DNA of 64,000 nt from Phoronis australis (Eukaryota; Phoronida; Phoronidae): the NCBI GenBank assembly GCA_002633005.1, contig NMRA01000017.1, positions 278,443 through 342,442 of the forward strand, read 5' to 3'. Position numbers and translations under genes: made by a program. Of this stretch, positions 35,289-47,600 are shown in pieces (within the stretch, counting starts at the first letter, position 1; each line of letters begins with the position of its first letter). Below the pieces are notes generated by a model. That model was not told the origin of the DNA. It ran no database searches and worked only from the letters and a program-made list of their open reading frames with translations.

Positions 35289-35930
35289 AGTGCAAGGACT
35301 AGCTAGGCTTGTTGGAGTTTAATGCAAGTATTAGCTAGGCTTGTTCATGTTTACTACAAGAACTAGCTAGGCTTGCTCATGTTTAGTACAAGGACTAGCT
35401 AGGCTTGCTCATGTTCAGTACAAGGACTAGCTAGGCTTGTTCATGTTTAGTGCAAGGACTAGCTAGGCTTGCTCATGTTTGGTACAAGGACTAGCTAGTG
35501 TTTAGTACAAGGACTAGCTAGGCTTGTTCATGTTTAGTACAAGGACTAGCTAGGCTTGTTCATGTTTGGTACAAGGACTAGCTAGGCTTGTTCATGTTTA
35601 GTGCAAGGACTAGTTAGGCTTGCTCATGTTTAGAACAAGAACTAGCTATGCTTGCTCATGTTTATTACAAGGATTAGGTAGGCTTGTTCATGCTTAGTAC
35701 AAGGACTAGCTAGGCTTGTTCATGTTTAGAACAAGAACTAGCTATGCTTGCTCATGTTTATTACAAGGATTAGGTAGGCTTGTTCATGTTTAGTACAAGG
35801 ACTAGCTAGGCTTGCTCATGTTTAGTACAAGAACTGGCAAGGCTTGCTCATATTTAGTGGTAGGATTAGCTAAGCTTACTTGTATTTAGTACAAGGACTA
35901 ACTAGTCTTACTCAAGTTTAGTGGAAGTAC
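35289..35930. repeat. 32-bp minisatellite, about twenty copies, with 96-bp higher-order unit
   Basis: CAAGGACTAGCTAGGCTTG(T/C)TCATGTTTAGTA recurs every 32 bases, each copy carrying the self-complementary CTAGCTAG. A variant block (GAACAAGAACTAGCTATGCTTG, then GGATTAGGTAGG) occurs at 35633 and again at 35729, 96 bases apart, which shows duplication of a three-unit segment. The last copies, after about 35830, are increasingly decayed. One copy near 35490 is shortened. Confidence 0.95.
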
Positions 35931-38122
35931 TATGCCTTTTTTGACCGTTAGCTTACCTGTCGAATTGCGATTAGTTGTTGAAGTTCTTTTTAATATTCAC
36001 ATGTCCTTTTTAATGTGTATAGATAAATCTCTTTAGTAAGAATTTTATTCGTTCTAACTTTGTATTCAGCAGTGAGTTAAAAAGTTAGTTAAAAATGCCA
36101 TTACACTACCTGGAGTTAAATCTCAGTTGATCTTCATTGGTTTTCAAATTCTCTTAAAGTTGTGAATGTCAGCAATTTCTCAAAACATTGTCTTATGGTA
36201 GCCATGGTATATAATGTGATAATGCAGTAATTTGTTGTCTATGGAAAATAGGAAAAAATGAATTTACACCTTTCTGCCATATTGTGTGTGACTTCATAGT
36301 GTTTTATAAACAATTACAGTGGATTTTTTCTCTAGACAAAAATAAGACTTGGACCAAGGGAGAGCACTTTTTTATAGTGAAAAAATTCAAGTTGTTCTCT
36401 AAGAAATTTTAATGTATTTGTGAATTACCAGTCACTTAGTCACATGGGCACTTTTCTTGAGTTAAGGTTTTTATATAGTAGTGTAGATATTTGGGTAAAT
36501 GAATACACAGACTGGCTTGTCATTCTGATCCTACATCACCCATGTTCTGAGCCTGAAAGGTAATATTAGTTGGACTACCTTTGTGCCATTTTCTTATGCG
36601 CATCAATTTGGGAAACTCTGGTACAAATCTGAGACTTCAAACAAGAATATGTTCAGTTCGTGGGGATAAATTTTCGGTTGAAGCGGTCAGTGAACTTCAT
36701 TCAGTGCATGATTTTATTGCATGTTATCTCTGTGTCTCAGGATACAAAAACGGTTCCTCTGTAAAAATGTGCAAAAACCATGGTTTTCAATTTAGATGGC
36801 ATGCTGCATGGGGTATTTACACATTTTTTACCAGGTTTCTCTGAGGAGCTCCTTTTTTGGTGTTGATGTTGAATTTTACACAGCTGTGCAGATAGGCTAA
36901 ATGAATGTTAAACGAAATATTAATATAGCTCTAACACTCTTCGTTGTTGTCATGTGGTGATCTGAAGGACTTGATGGACAGACTAAATAGTGGTCAGTTG
37001 TCCAGCGTGCGTGCATGATGACCAAGGTCCCCCTTTAATGAACACCGATGTAACTGAACAGTGCTCTGGTTATACTGTTAACCCTCTTTGGTTAGTTATC
37101 AGTTCAATCACAGTTAGCAGCCATTTGTCATAATATACCGGTAATCAATAGAGTGTCTCTTCATTAATTGTGAGTCTTTGAGAAAGTACTTGTAGCAATT
37201 TCAGAAAGTAGTTGTAGTAATATTTTCATCATGATTGTGATACGACGAATCATGAAATTTAACTTCTTAATTAATTTAGTTACATTTTTTTAAATTTCCA
37301 TCATTGTGACATGTCACTCCTTGTAAAATCACCTGCCAGACACTTCATTTAAACATGCGAGGCCTCTTGCGCACTTCCCCCAGTTGATTGTCCTTAGATC
37401 TCTGGTCTATATTTGCAAGCCCTGGTTGATTGAGCGTGTGTAATATCTACAACATTTGCTGTTGATATAACATTAAAATCCATTTGAGGAATGGAGCCTG
37501 AAATTTTAACTGCACCAAACACACACATACTGGGTAACAGACATTATGACATGTTAAATAAAACATGTTAACTCTGCCTTGACACACACTGCTCCCCCTG
37601 GCTGTCTGTTTGTTCATGCACTTAGCTAATTGTTGTGAGTCATTAAGCTGGAAAGTCAAAATAGTAGTTAAAACATGACCTCTTAATGTGTGATTATTTC
37701 AGCATTATTTGAAACCCTTTATATTTCCTGCAATGATTGTGTGACTGTAATAATCGAGCTCTGGCTCTTGTGCTGCACTGGATTTGTTAATATGTCAACT
37801 TGTAAATAGTCTGGGCTTGTATAGTTAACTGTTGAATGTGTGGCTAAGTGAGTTGTGTAAAGAGCATTTATTCCTAGTATAGACATCTAGGGTCAGGATG
37901 GAAACTACCAGAAACTAGGTATGTCTATTACAGCATTGGCATTGTGTCTTGTTTTTGATAATGGAGGCTTGAGTCTTTGGTTAACGTTTACTGGTTTAAA
38001 TAGTGTGAGGTTTTGTAAAAACTGTCATCCTCACGTGTCCCTGTCTCGTGGAGGTTTGCAAACATTTTTAGATAAAGTGATCGGCTTGGATACAAACTTC
38101 AACTGCTCTTGTCTCTTGGCAA

Positions 38123-38211
38123 AACATTCTACAAATGTCAACTAGACTATTGAATACATTGGTCTACAAAACATTCTACCAATATCAACTCGCCAATACA
38201 CTGGTTTACGA
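38123..38211. repeat. two-copy tandem duplication
   Basis: ACATTCTAC-AAT-TCAACT...ATACA-TGGT-TAC occurs at about 38123-38170 and 38171-38211. The second copy is shortened. Non-coding. Confidence 0.7.
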
Positions 38212-39574
38212 AAAAGTAAATCTGTAAACTTAAAGGTAAATGAATTACCTATAAATCATGACATTAGACAATGTATATCTGTCGAAGTGCTCTCAATAGG
38301 ATTCAAGTTGGTGAGAATAACACAACACTGTCAGTTTCAAGGTTCAGCTCAGTCTCAAAGAGGAGGCTACCATCTTCTGTACTAAAACTGTTGTCAATAA
38401 TTTAAAGTTGCATTTCGACCTGTCTTGCTGGCTAAAACAAAGAAAACAAATTAGGCCTTCACTCTCATAGAACCGGTATCAACGTTTTCCTTATCATGAC
38501 AGGACTTGTTTACGGTTATCAAGAACATATAAACTTGCAACAGGTCAAAAACACATCGACGATCATTGATTTTGTTTGGCTTGGCTGACCTTGATATTCA
38601 TAAATGACTCGCAGGAACTTCCTGTCAAAAGTAGGCCAGTCACGTGGCACAACCGCATGACAATGGCTATTTCGCGTGAGTGCTCCGCTGATTGCTATCC
38701 ATAAAGTCAAAAATTAATTTCTACAGCATTTTTATTGGCATGAAAAATCTGCATTAGCTGAGTTTAATTCTTTAATTTTGTGATTATTTGTCAAAATGCA
38801 CACCTTTGCTGATCCCAGTATACATGCCTCTTTCACAAATCATCTGAGGGTGTCATATCTACTCCCTATCCTGCTTTTGAAACCAAAAAAAAATTGAATT
38901 ATCTGTCAATAGTTTGTATGTTTTGGCTCTTCATACTTAGGTAATAATAGTCTTTGAGACTTTCAGTGATGTTGTATCTTTCACTATGAGCAACAACCCT
39001 GCCCTCTGTTGTCCATTACGTTGAACGAAGGTCACCATTTTCAGTTCATGGTTTGTTATTTAGAAGTTATTTAAAATCAAGTAGCTTCACTATTTGATCA
39101 ACTTAGGTGAGGTTTGATTTTTGCTCAAAGTAAATGTTAATTATTTCCTGTAATCCGGTTGATAAGTCTTAAATTTGTAGATAAACCAATGCCTGTGTTC
39201 AAGCCAAGTGCTTTGCTAGACCAGCCTAATGGTTGTGTATTAATGTTTTTGTAGCTCTGCTTCCAGTTTGTAGTCTGTTCCATCAGTCTTGCACAAGATG
39301 TGGAGTTCAATATTATGCACAAATCTCATGTTAACGAACTCTGATGTCTTCCAAAACTCCGTTTCTTTAGAAAGGTTGCGTAAGTGCAAATTATGCAGTA
39401 GTCATCTGATACAGTCTAAACATTTCTGTGCATTAAGCGAAAATCTCCTGGTCTTGGTACTTGTAACTTTTCAGCATTTGTGCGTAGAGGCCGGTGATAG
39501 AAATAAGAGCCTCACTCTCATCTCCCCCCGTTATGTACACTAGTTAATCCAGTCATTTTTCAAAATTATACGAG

Positions 39575-39690
39575 AATTCTCATGTTTGACGCACAATATA
39601 GCGGAAGAAAGAGGAATTCTATTTTGTCAAATTTCTGCACAAAAATAAAGATTACCGTATTTAGAAAATTTCAGTCTCTTACAAATTTGG
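39575..39690 (+). repeat. dispersed repeat family R1, copy 2
   Basis: It matches 448-560 in the same orientation through CACAATAT, GAATTCTATTTTGT, AAATTTCT and ACAAAAATA blocks. It carries an 8-base insertion after AAGATT relative to copy 1. Confidence 0.5.
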
Positions 39691-41766
39691 TTTGTATACT
39701 GTGTAGATTTCATATAGCAACATTAGTTTCCTTTCTTTCCAACGTTTGAAAATTGGAAAATGGCAATTTTGGGAACTATTTTTGAGTGAAATAATTGGAC
39801 AATTACCGAATCTTTAAAGAAAGACGTCTTAGAAAGAAAAGACCTCACTGTCTAGTTATTCATCACCAATTATACATAACCATACCATGCAATTCATTGA
39901 CTTGTTTTTTGTTATTTCTCAAACTAAAGCTATATTCTTTTTTTCAAAAAAATTGTTTCCTCTGTTTAAAACGGCATTAAACCCACCTTACGTCACAAAA
40001 CTTATTTTTTGATTCAGAAATCGGTCTCAAACTATTCCTTAGTCTCGTCTGAGCATGGAACGAGATATGACCAATTTTGTTGCAGCAAGTGGCCTAATCA
40101 GAAATCTGCATCTTGGACGGAACGGGTTTATTATCACTTTAAGATGGTTTAAAATGCAAATAGAATTGTGGCCGCTTACTCTTATCAAATTACGGAAAAA
40201 TTCTTCAATTTGGTACAAAAATAATAGTAGTAAAATTGCCGTATCTTTATTTTTCTGATGGTTACATGTTGTTGCAAAATGCTCAAAATCTTAGCAAATT
40301 CTGTTTGGTAATAGCTTCACCATACTAACTGCTCTAAAAGCAAAGTAAATTTTACTAAATAGTTATTTTTGTTGAGGATATGACAAAATGAAATTTCAGC
40401 AAACAGAAGAATCTTTGTTATGCTTCAAAGTTTCCCTTACTATATGGAACTTTGTTTCTGTTTCATTAACAAGAACATTCAAACCTTCAGCACTTTTACC
40501 AGTGCTGCCATGCCCAGTGAACAAAAACTCAAAAACGATGCACTTTACAAAGGGTCAAACTGGTACATAGGCAACATAATAAACTGACTTGTTTATTAAG
40601 TTTGTGTAGCCTACTGACTGGCCCTTTATAAAACTTTGGCTAACAGAAAGTGGTGTTCATTTGGGCTGAAACAAATTACCACTTCCCAATTATCCTTAGA
40701 ACAGGCTAATGGTTTATGACTTTCTAATACTGGGCGTGTTGAAGAACATCTGATTATGATGTGCTGAGAATCACACCCTGAAATTTACAAGTATTGTGTG
40801 CTGAAGGAGTAGTATCTATGTTTAAAACTTTGGTTGCAAGAGGCGTTCTTATTTTTGACGACATGACATCTCTTAATGTATAGTTTGAGGCTTAGGTTAA
40901 GAATTATCCCTCTTGGAAAGGATGGTGTTTCTGATTTAAAATCCTAGGAAAAGGTGACTTTTTTGGCATCTCAACAACTGGGTCCCTTTTCCGTTCTCTA
41001 TTGTTAGGTGTCCTAATTTTTCTGTTGTACACCCCTCCTGCCAAAATATAGTCATTGATCTTACCATGTAACAAGATGTGTTGTGTACCCAGGCTATTAT
41101 CTTCTGACCACTCACAAGTATTACTGTACAGGCGCTGTGGGATCACAGTTCATGACGTGCTACAAGGAGGTTCATGTCAGAAGACAATACAGGTCGTTGT
41201 GCTTGAAGTGAGCCATGCTCAGACTCTATAGCACACGCACACAACATACACACACACTCAGTGTACAGTGGTGGATGTGGTTTTATAAACCATCTCTGTC
41301 TGACTGGTATGCTTTACAGCTAATGTGTCATAAGACAGTAAACCGCTGGAGAAGTAGGATTGCTACAGTCTGTTCCTCAATGGGCATTGATGGTTGACAC
41401 AGGCTCAGCTTCAGGGTTGGACATCGTCAAAAGGAGTTTTCTTCTGGCCATGAAGACAATGAGGAGTTTATTCAACAGTGGAAAGAAAAGTGAGTAAGGA
41501 TTAGTATACTCCACACTCAATGATTACTGTCTCGCATTCAATATACAGGTCTGCTGCATGCATCTCTGTAGTTAAATTTTTTTGTGATCGTTAAATACTG
41601 TTAGTTGTCAATCAAATTTAAATGTGCTCTTTCCGACACCATGTAGCTGTTTGCCTGTTGGATTTCATTAATTAAGGTGCCGAGTAAATTGTTTTGCCTT
41701 GGAGTGATGCCATGCGTAGCATTATAATCAAGTTTCTCAAACTAGGGAATCCTCCTGAGCTGAATT

Positions 41767-41782
41767 TGTGTGTATGTGTGTG

Positions 41783-41820
<38 letters not shown>
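41767..41820. repeat. GT/GC microsatellite
   Basis: A run of about 54 bases of TG dinucleotides, partly interrupted at the left and turning into GCGCGCGC before returning to GTGTGTG. Alternating purine-pyrimidine DNA of this kind can adopt Z-form; that is a general property. Confidence 0.95.
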
Positions 41821-42483
41821 CCCGCTGGTCCTTTAATCCTTTAATATTGGATTCACCGTGGTCGTGTGGGTAACGCGGTAAGATCACAAGAGTGACACGT
41901 CCTCACTACCATATGTTAGGTCTACTGACTGATTCCTGACCATCCTTCCATATGGTTATTTCTTTTGAGTTTAATTGGTGAGATCAGGCAAATCTTTGCA
42001 AGATATCGCCTTGCATAATAAGCACAGGAGGGGGAAACAACACAGCTACAGCACTCATGAACATAGTTCCTCACTTAATTTACCACTTAGGTACTGTGGA
42101 TATTTTCTGTGACTAGACACGTCTTGTAAACGTCATGTTTAACACCCATGCATACGAAAATCTTCAAAGTAATTAGTGCTTGGCAAACCTTTTAGTTAAC
42201 TAAATCAGTGTACAGCATTTACAGAATATTTTTGTGTTATGAGCAAAAAATGCCTTAAAATTTATTGTGAGAGGTTCAGTCTGCAGTTTAGCCCTGACAT
42301 TTAAATGGAATGCAGTTTTATAAGGTACGACTGGATAGAGGTATGTCTTTGAGTCTTCTGAACTGTGTAAGAGGAATGTCTTGCCAAACTATCATCTTCA
42401 TCCATGTTTTGTTGTCAGTTCCATTGTTTTCCTTTTATCGTGTTTCTAGGGATTGGAGCACTAGAGTCCTATTTTTCAAGTGG

Positions 42484-42507
42484 TGGGGGGGGTGGGGGGT
42501 TGGGGAT
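42484..42507 (+). repeat. G-run with G-quadruplex potential
   Basis: GGGGGGGG, GGGGGG and GGGG runs are separated by one or two T. This fits the general G-quadruplex pattern if the long first run is split. No function shown. Confidence 0.7.
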
Positions 42508-42628
42508 GCATTCCTAAAGTTACCCCTGAAACTGATTCAGTGTTTGTACTTTGTTGTGTTACCTTGCTGAGTGANGTTTAGACCAAGATGGCTTTTACAA
42601 TGCTGTCAATCAACTGTCAAAATAGCAA

Positions 42629-42655
42629 CAATGCATATACTTTGTATATGCATTG
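42629..42655. repeat. perfect 12-bp inverted repeat, 3-base loop
   Basis: CAATGCATATAC, TTT, GTATATGCATTG. It is a perfect hairpin of AT-rich sequence, either chance or a replication-template-switch product. Confidence 0.9.
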
Positions 42656-42744
42656 TATATTTCTTCCTGCTTTGAAAAAAGAGCCCCCACTGTGAGCCTT
42701 CAGAGGCTTCCTAGTATTCATTACAATGTGTGAGTCCAAACTTG

Positions 42745-42845
42745 AAAGGTTCCTATAGACAGTGGGCATCCAAATGATGCATTGGGCATCCTTGCCAGGG
42801 CCTCCAGATTAGTGCTAGGAGGTACCCTGCATATAGGCCTGCGCT
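42745..42845 (+). repeat. dispersed repeat family R2, copy 2
   Basis: Partner of 25800-25920: GACAGTGGGCATCCAAATGATGCATTGG closely follows the same block there, then a CATCC-TTGC-GGGC pattern. Written here only in part; the match runs through roughly 100 bases. Confidence 0.6.
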
Positions 42846-44447
42846 GCTGTATCTCCTGAACCCCTTGCAGAATCTCAATTACGTTTGGCAGCTGTTATCC
42901 TACGAAGCTGACGATAGATGATGATGAGTTTTGGACCGATCCTACTACCGCTGTGCCTCCTAGTGTCAATTTTAATTATTACGTTTCCATCTGTCATCGG
43001 AATGCATTTTCACAAAATTTGGCAATTAGGTTTCTATTAACGAGACCACTATGTCTTTCCATTTTTGTGTGGATTTGTTATATTTTGCACCACTTGGTTT
43101 CCATTTTTTATTATTTTCTCATTTGTTTTTGTCATCCATCTCTGTCAGCCAAACTACTCAAAAGATCATGAAAATTGACAGATGCGTTCCTGATGAGATC
43201 AAGGGCTGACCTTTATGTTTGTAGAGGTCCTGCTACTGTGGTGCTTCTTAGTGATTTTGTTTTTATTTTTTTGCTCCACAGGTATAATTTCGTAACCCTT
43301 TGGCAATTTCAATGATACCTATGAGCACTTTGCAGCCTACCGTTAGTGTTGCAGTTGAGCGTACTTTTCCAAACTTTGCGCTGCTCTTGTGATAATACAT
43401 TTTAAGATTTTGCTGTTAAGATCTGTAAATGCGACTAATGGTAAAGCTATGTTGCTGGTAATTACCTTAGTAACATGCAACACTCTGCATGTGGTCTGTC
43501 ACTATAATGAACATACCAGTAGAAATATCTGAGGTGATGAAACAATAGAGATGAAAGACACATCTGTGTCTAACTGTCTTTTAGTACTTTTTGAAAGTAA
43601 TTGACCTTGAGGCAAGGTATTAGAAAGTTGATATGCAAAACACGGAGGTTAAGATGCACCTTTTTTACTGCAAGTTGCAATGACATAATGTTTCAAATTT
43701 AACATAATGCTGGGTTGGTACAGCTCATGGCCAGCATTACCTCACAGAGGCTGAAAAGGTGCAATATGTGCCTACTGTGGGGTGTTGATGAAACAACACA
43801 GGGCATATCTCCATGTTGACTATTGCATGGTGTTCTATGTCTTTGCTGCTTGTGTTGAACCAGTATATATTCATATATCTTCATATACACAAGACAAACC
43901 AGTGTTTTTGGATTAAACCATAATTGACTTGTACGCAGTGGCAGATAGGGATGAGACTTTATTGACAATGAATCGTTGACAACACTTAGCACCATCATGT
44001 TCATCCTTTATGTGATTGATAGCAAACTTACTAAGCTGTATGCTTGACTTCTGTTAAATAGTTGTGTGCGTCATTATTTTCCGTCCACTTTCTACTGCAA
44101 ATTTCTCAATTGTTAGTATCACTGTAATCTGCATGAGCATATGTAGTAAAGTGATATAGAGCATTAGAATCTTCAGTGAAAGCCAGACACACTGCCAACT
44201 GAGCCTGTCCAGTGGGCATATGTTACTGTTTCAACCCTAATCAACTGTAAATTTCTGGAGTCAAGTATTTCTATGTTCACTATTCACCAGTAATTTAGGC
44301 CCAGTTGTTCACTGGTGTTTTAAGGCTGTCTCCACTGTCAGTAAGCATGGGCTCTCAATAAGTGTTGGCGTCTAAATCCCTTGCTGGACTTTGTTGGGGC
44401 TGTGGGCTATATTTGCACAAAATGCCTTACTGGAAAATATCCTTCCA

Positions 44448-44628
44448 CAATTGACCTATTGCCAGGATTTTGAGTGACGGCTTAACTGACCATTCAGAAC
44501 GCCTCATTATTGATTCATCTTCTTTTCCAAGCCGCCATTTTACCCGACAAACAACACGTTGCCGGGTACAACTTATTGTTTGTTAGTCGACATTGCGCAA
44601 GGGGGCGGAGCTTGCGATAGGTCAATTG
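44448..44628. mobile_element. 181-bp MITE-like element
   Basis: CAATTGACCTATTGC at 44448-44462 is mirrored by GCGATAGGTCAATTG at 44614-44628 with one mismatch. The right half contains a GC-rich segment (GGGGGCGGAGCTTGCG) unlike the local AT-rich background. No coding frame and no certain target duplication. Confidence 0.6.
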
Positions 44629-44639
44629 TTTTAAGGTTT

Positions 44640-47600
44640 GCTGAGTGTGCTGGAGCCAAGCAACTAACTCTCTTGGTTAAAAGTGACTTTTAGCAATTTT
44701 TAGGTTATGTTTTTGTGTGCCACCAGATGTCACTAATGTCTTGTCATCACTAATGGTCTTAGTTCCATGCATGAACGAATTTTTGATGTGTACACATTTT
44801 CGAATTTGCAGTTTTAATGTTGGCCAACCACAGTTAACTGAGTCGCTGGTGGTTTGTATGTTCTCTTTGTAAGGAATATTACAAGACTGGTTTTATGAGA
44901 GTGAAAGGCCTTATTCAATTTTCATTTTTAGCCACCTAATTGTGTCAAAATATAACATTAAGGTCACTGTCTACCTTTGTTACCAAAGATTTGATTTTTT
45001 AAAATAACTTTTGATCTATTAATAGCAGACCCGTAGAAATGTATGTTTTTAAAGTCATTGAGTATCACAGAATTTTATTGTGTGCATTTTTTATAAGAAA
45101 TTACAATTTTTCACGGAGATGGCCACATTTTTCGCTCGAAACTTGCAAATTCTGTTTCTTTGTTCCATTAGGTACAATATGGTGTCTGGGATTTCCTCTG
45201 AAGGCCTCTGTGCCTATGAAATCCGCTGTCAAAAATCAAGATGTCAACATTTTTGAAAAATGGAAGTCTTGATTTTTGACATTCGATTTCTCGGGCTCAA
45301 AGGTCTTAAAAGAAAATTTCAGATGTTTTTGTAGTTAATAGAACAAAGGAAAGAAATTGCAAATTTTACGCAAAAAAACGATTTTGTGATCTCCCTGAAA
45401 AATTGTGGTTGTTTACAAAAAATACAGTCACTGAACATTGTTTTCATGCACAAAATAAGATTCTCCTATTCCCAAGGATTTTAAAATGGCATGGCTTCAG
45501 GATTAGACCTTAATTGACAGACAAGAACTACATGAAAATCCCTAGGCACATAAATTGTCATCTTATTAACATATATCTACATGGCAGCCAATATAGTTTT
45601 ACATTAATAACACTTGTTTTCTGACTTCTGCAGCAACTTTTGCACAATTAATAAATAAATCAAATAGATGCTGGAATGCCGTGCAGTTTCCCACGGATAA
45701 GAATATAAAATAGTAACAATAGTAAAAGTAAACTTCGGTAGACAATTTCTTTAAATCCTTTTAAGTGGCTGTTAAACAGGTGTGTAAAGTTTCCAAAGGT
45801 TATTGTTGTGGTTTTGAGTGCTAGTGGGGATGACACACAGGTGTGTATCCTCAAAGTTGCTTTGTTGTTCTACATAGTTAAGTTCAAAATAGTGCTGCAC
45901 CTCTGACTATTAGTTTCAGACTGTCTTTACCTTGTCTCTATCTATCACGATTTGCTCTCACATGCATTGTGTGTGTAACGCTGACGTTTCCGTTGCGAAC
46001 AACATTTACATTTGAAGATGAACTAGCATATCCTTATAATAGTTTCGCTTTACACACACAATCAGTCATGATGGGCGGTTATGCTAATTAGACAATGAAA
46101 ATGTATGTGGAACATTGATCTCTTGCAGTTTTTGATTGCATTTACGGTATGTACACTTGTTGGTGGTCATCTTTTGAGAAATTAAGAAAGCTGTCCTTTT
46201 TTATTCAAAATCTTCTTTTCCCGATAACAATTCTTAAGCCTCATTATTACATTAAAGCTGCGCTATCTATTTGTGTTGCCAAAGGGAACATTGAAGTCAA
46301 CAGTGACATGAGAAAACACTTCAGAGTTAATTGGGGTTGACCATCCCTAAAATAGTGATTTAGTGAATGGCTCCTGTACACATTGCTTGTTATTTGAGTT
46401 GGCGCCTTCAAGTTGCTGAACAAGATCGGAAGAACATGGTCGATGAAAATTTTCTGATTGAAACACAAATTTCTGAACAAAAGTAACCTTTCAGGAAAAT
46501 GTTCTTTGCTTCTGGCGTGGTTTGTACGGCTTGGCTAATGCTAAACAACATTCTTTAAAATTTTGATCATTTGCAAGAATGTGGCAAGCGTCTGAAAAAT
46601 AGAAATGTGGCAATTATAGCAATTAGTTTTGTCCATAACTGAAGAATTTTTACTGTAATGTTTTTAAACGCCAAAGTGCTTCTTTTAAGAATAAAACATT
46701 GACAGCAAAACAAGGCCAAAATGTAGTTTTAATGGATGTAAATATGAAACTTTGCCAAAACTGAAGTTTGGTTAATCTTATGTCCTAAATTCCTAAAAGA
46801 ATCCTGTATTTAGTAAGGAATACAAAATCTGGAAACTCACATTTCTGGTAACAAGGGGAGATTCTTCACAAAAATTGCCCAGAAGAGAATTTGAGATTCC
46901 TGTGTTGTACAATTTCGAAACTCTTCGGTAAAATATGACCAATTTCAGCAAAAATAATTGCCCCCTTTTCATTTTTCAAGGATTTTTGACTGTGTTGTAA
47001 ATTAACAGTATATTTCATAGTATAGTCTGGTGTAACTATGGCCCAGAATTTCGGGGCCGACAAATCGTTATGGTTTCAGCCATGTTCTGCGTACCTTTAG
47101 GTCTAAAAAGTGCTTCTTAAGTATAGACTTTAAGATGTTGCGGATTTTCAGCATTTGCTTCTCTTTAAAAACTAGCTGAAACAAAAACACCTTCAAAGTT
47201 ACTGAAGATTGGGACAGAAAAAACTGGTAAATGATGAGAATCTGATAGCTGAGAGCACAAAATCTTATCTATAACATGTGTCGTAATTACCATTGTATAA
47301 TGTAATTTGCATTTTGGTCTTTTTGTGACTGATTGACCAAGGAAAAACGTTCTTGCTTGGCAATGCCTGTGACTAGAGCTGGTTACGGAAATATAATTCT
47401 ATCGTAGTTTGGAATATTACGAGGCCGATTTATGAAAGTAAAAGACCTAATTTCATTTTTAGTCAGCTAAACAAGGTGAAATACTGCTGCTAAACTATGA
47501 AGGGTTATTCACTGTCTCATCTGGAGATTTAGTCACTGTTAACATGTAACTTGAGCAATATCAGTATTTATCAAGAGTCTAGCTTAGAATTTTGTCTATG

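Larger units (their letters stand above)
35931..41760. other. no supported gene; scattered decayed repeats
   Basis: AT-rich sequence with short chance open frames. It holds the R1 repeat copy, a 41-48-bp tandem duplication at 38123-38211, and an AC-rich stretch near 41237-41262. No exon with paired splice signals and coding character was found. Confidence 0.45.
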
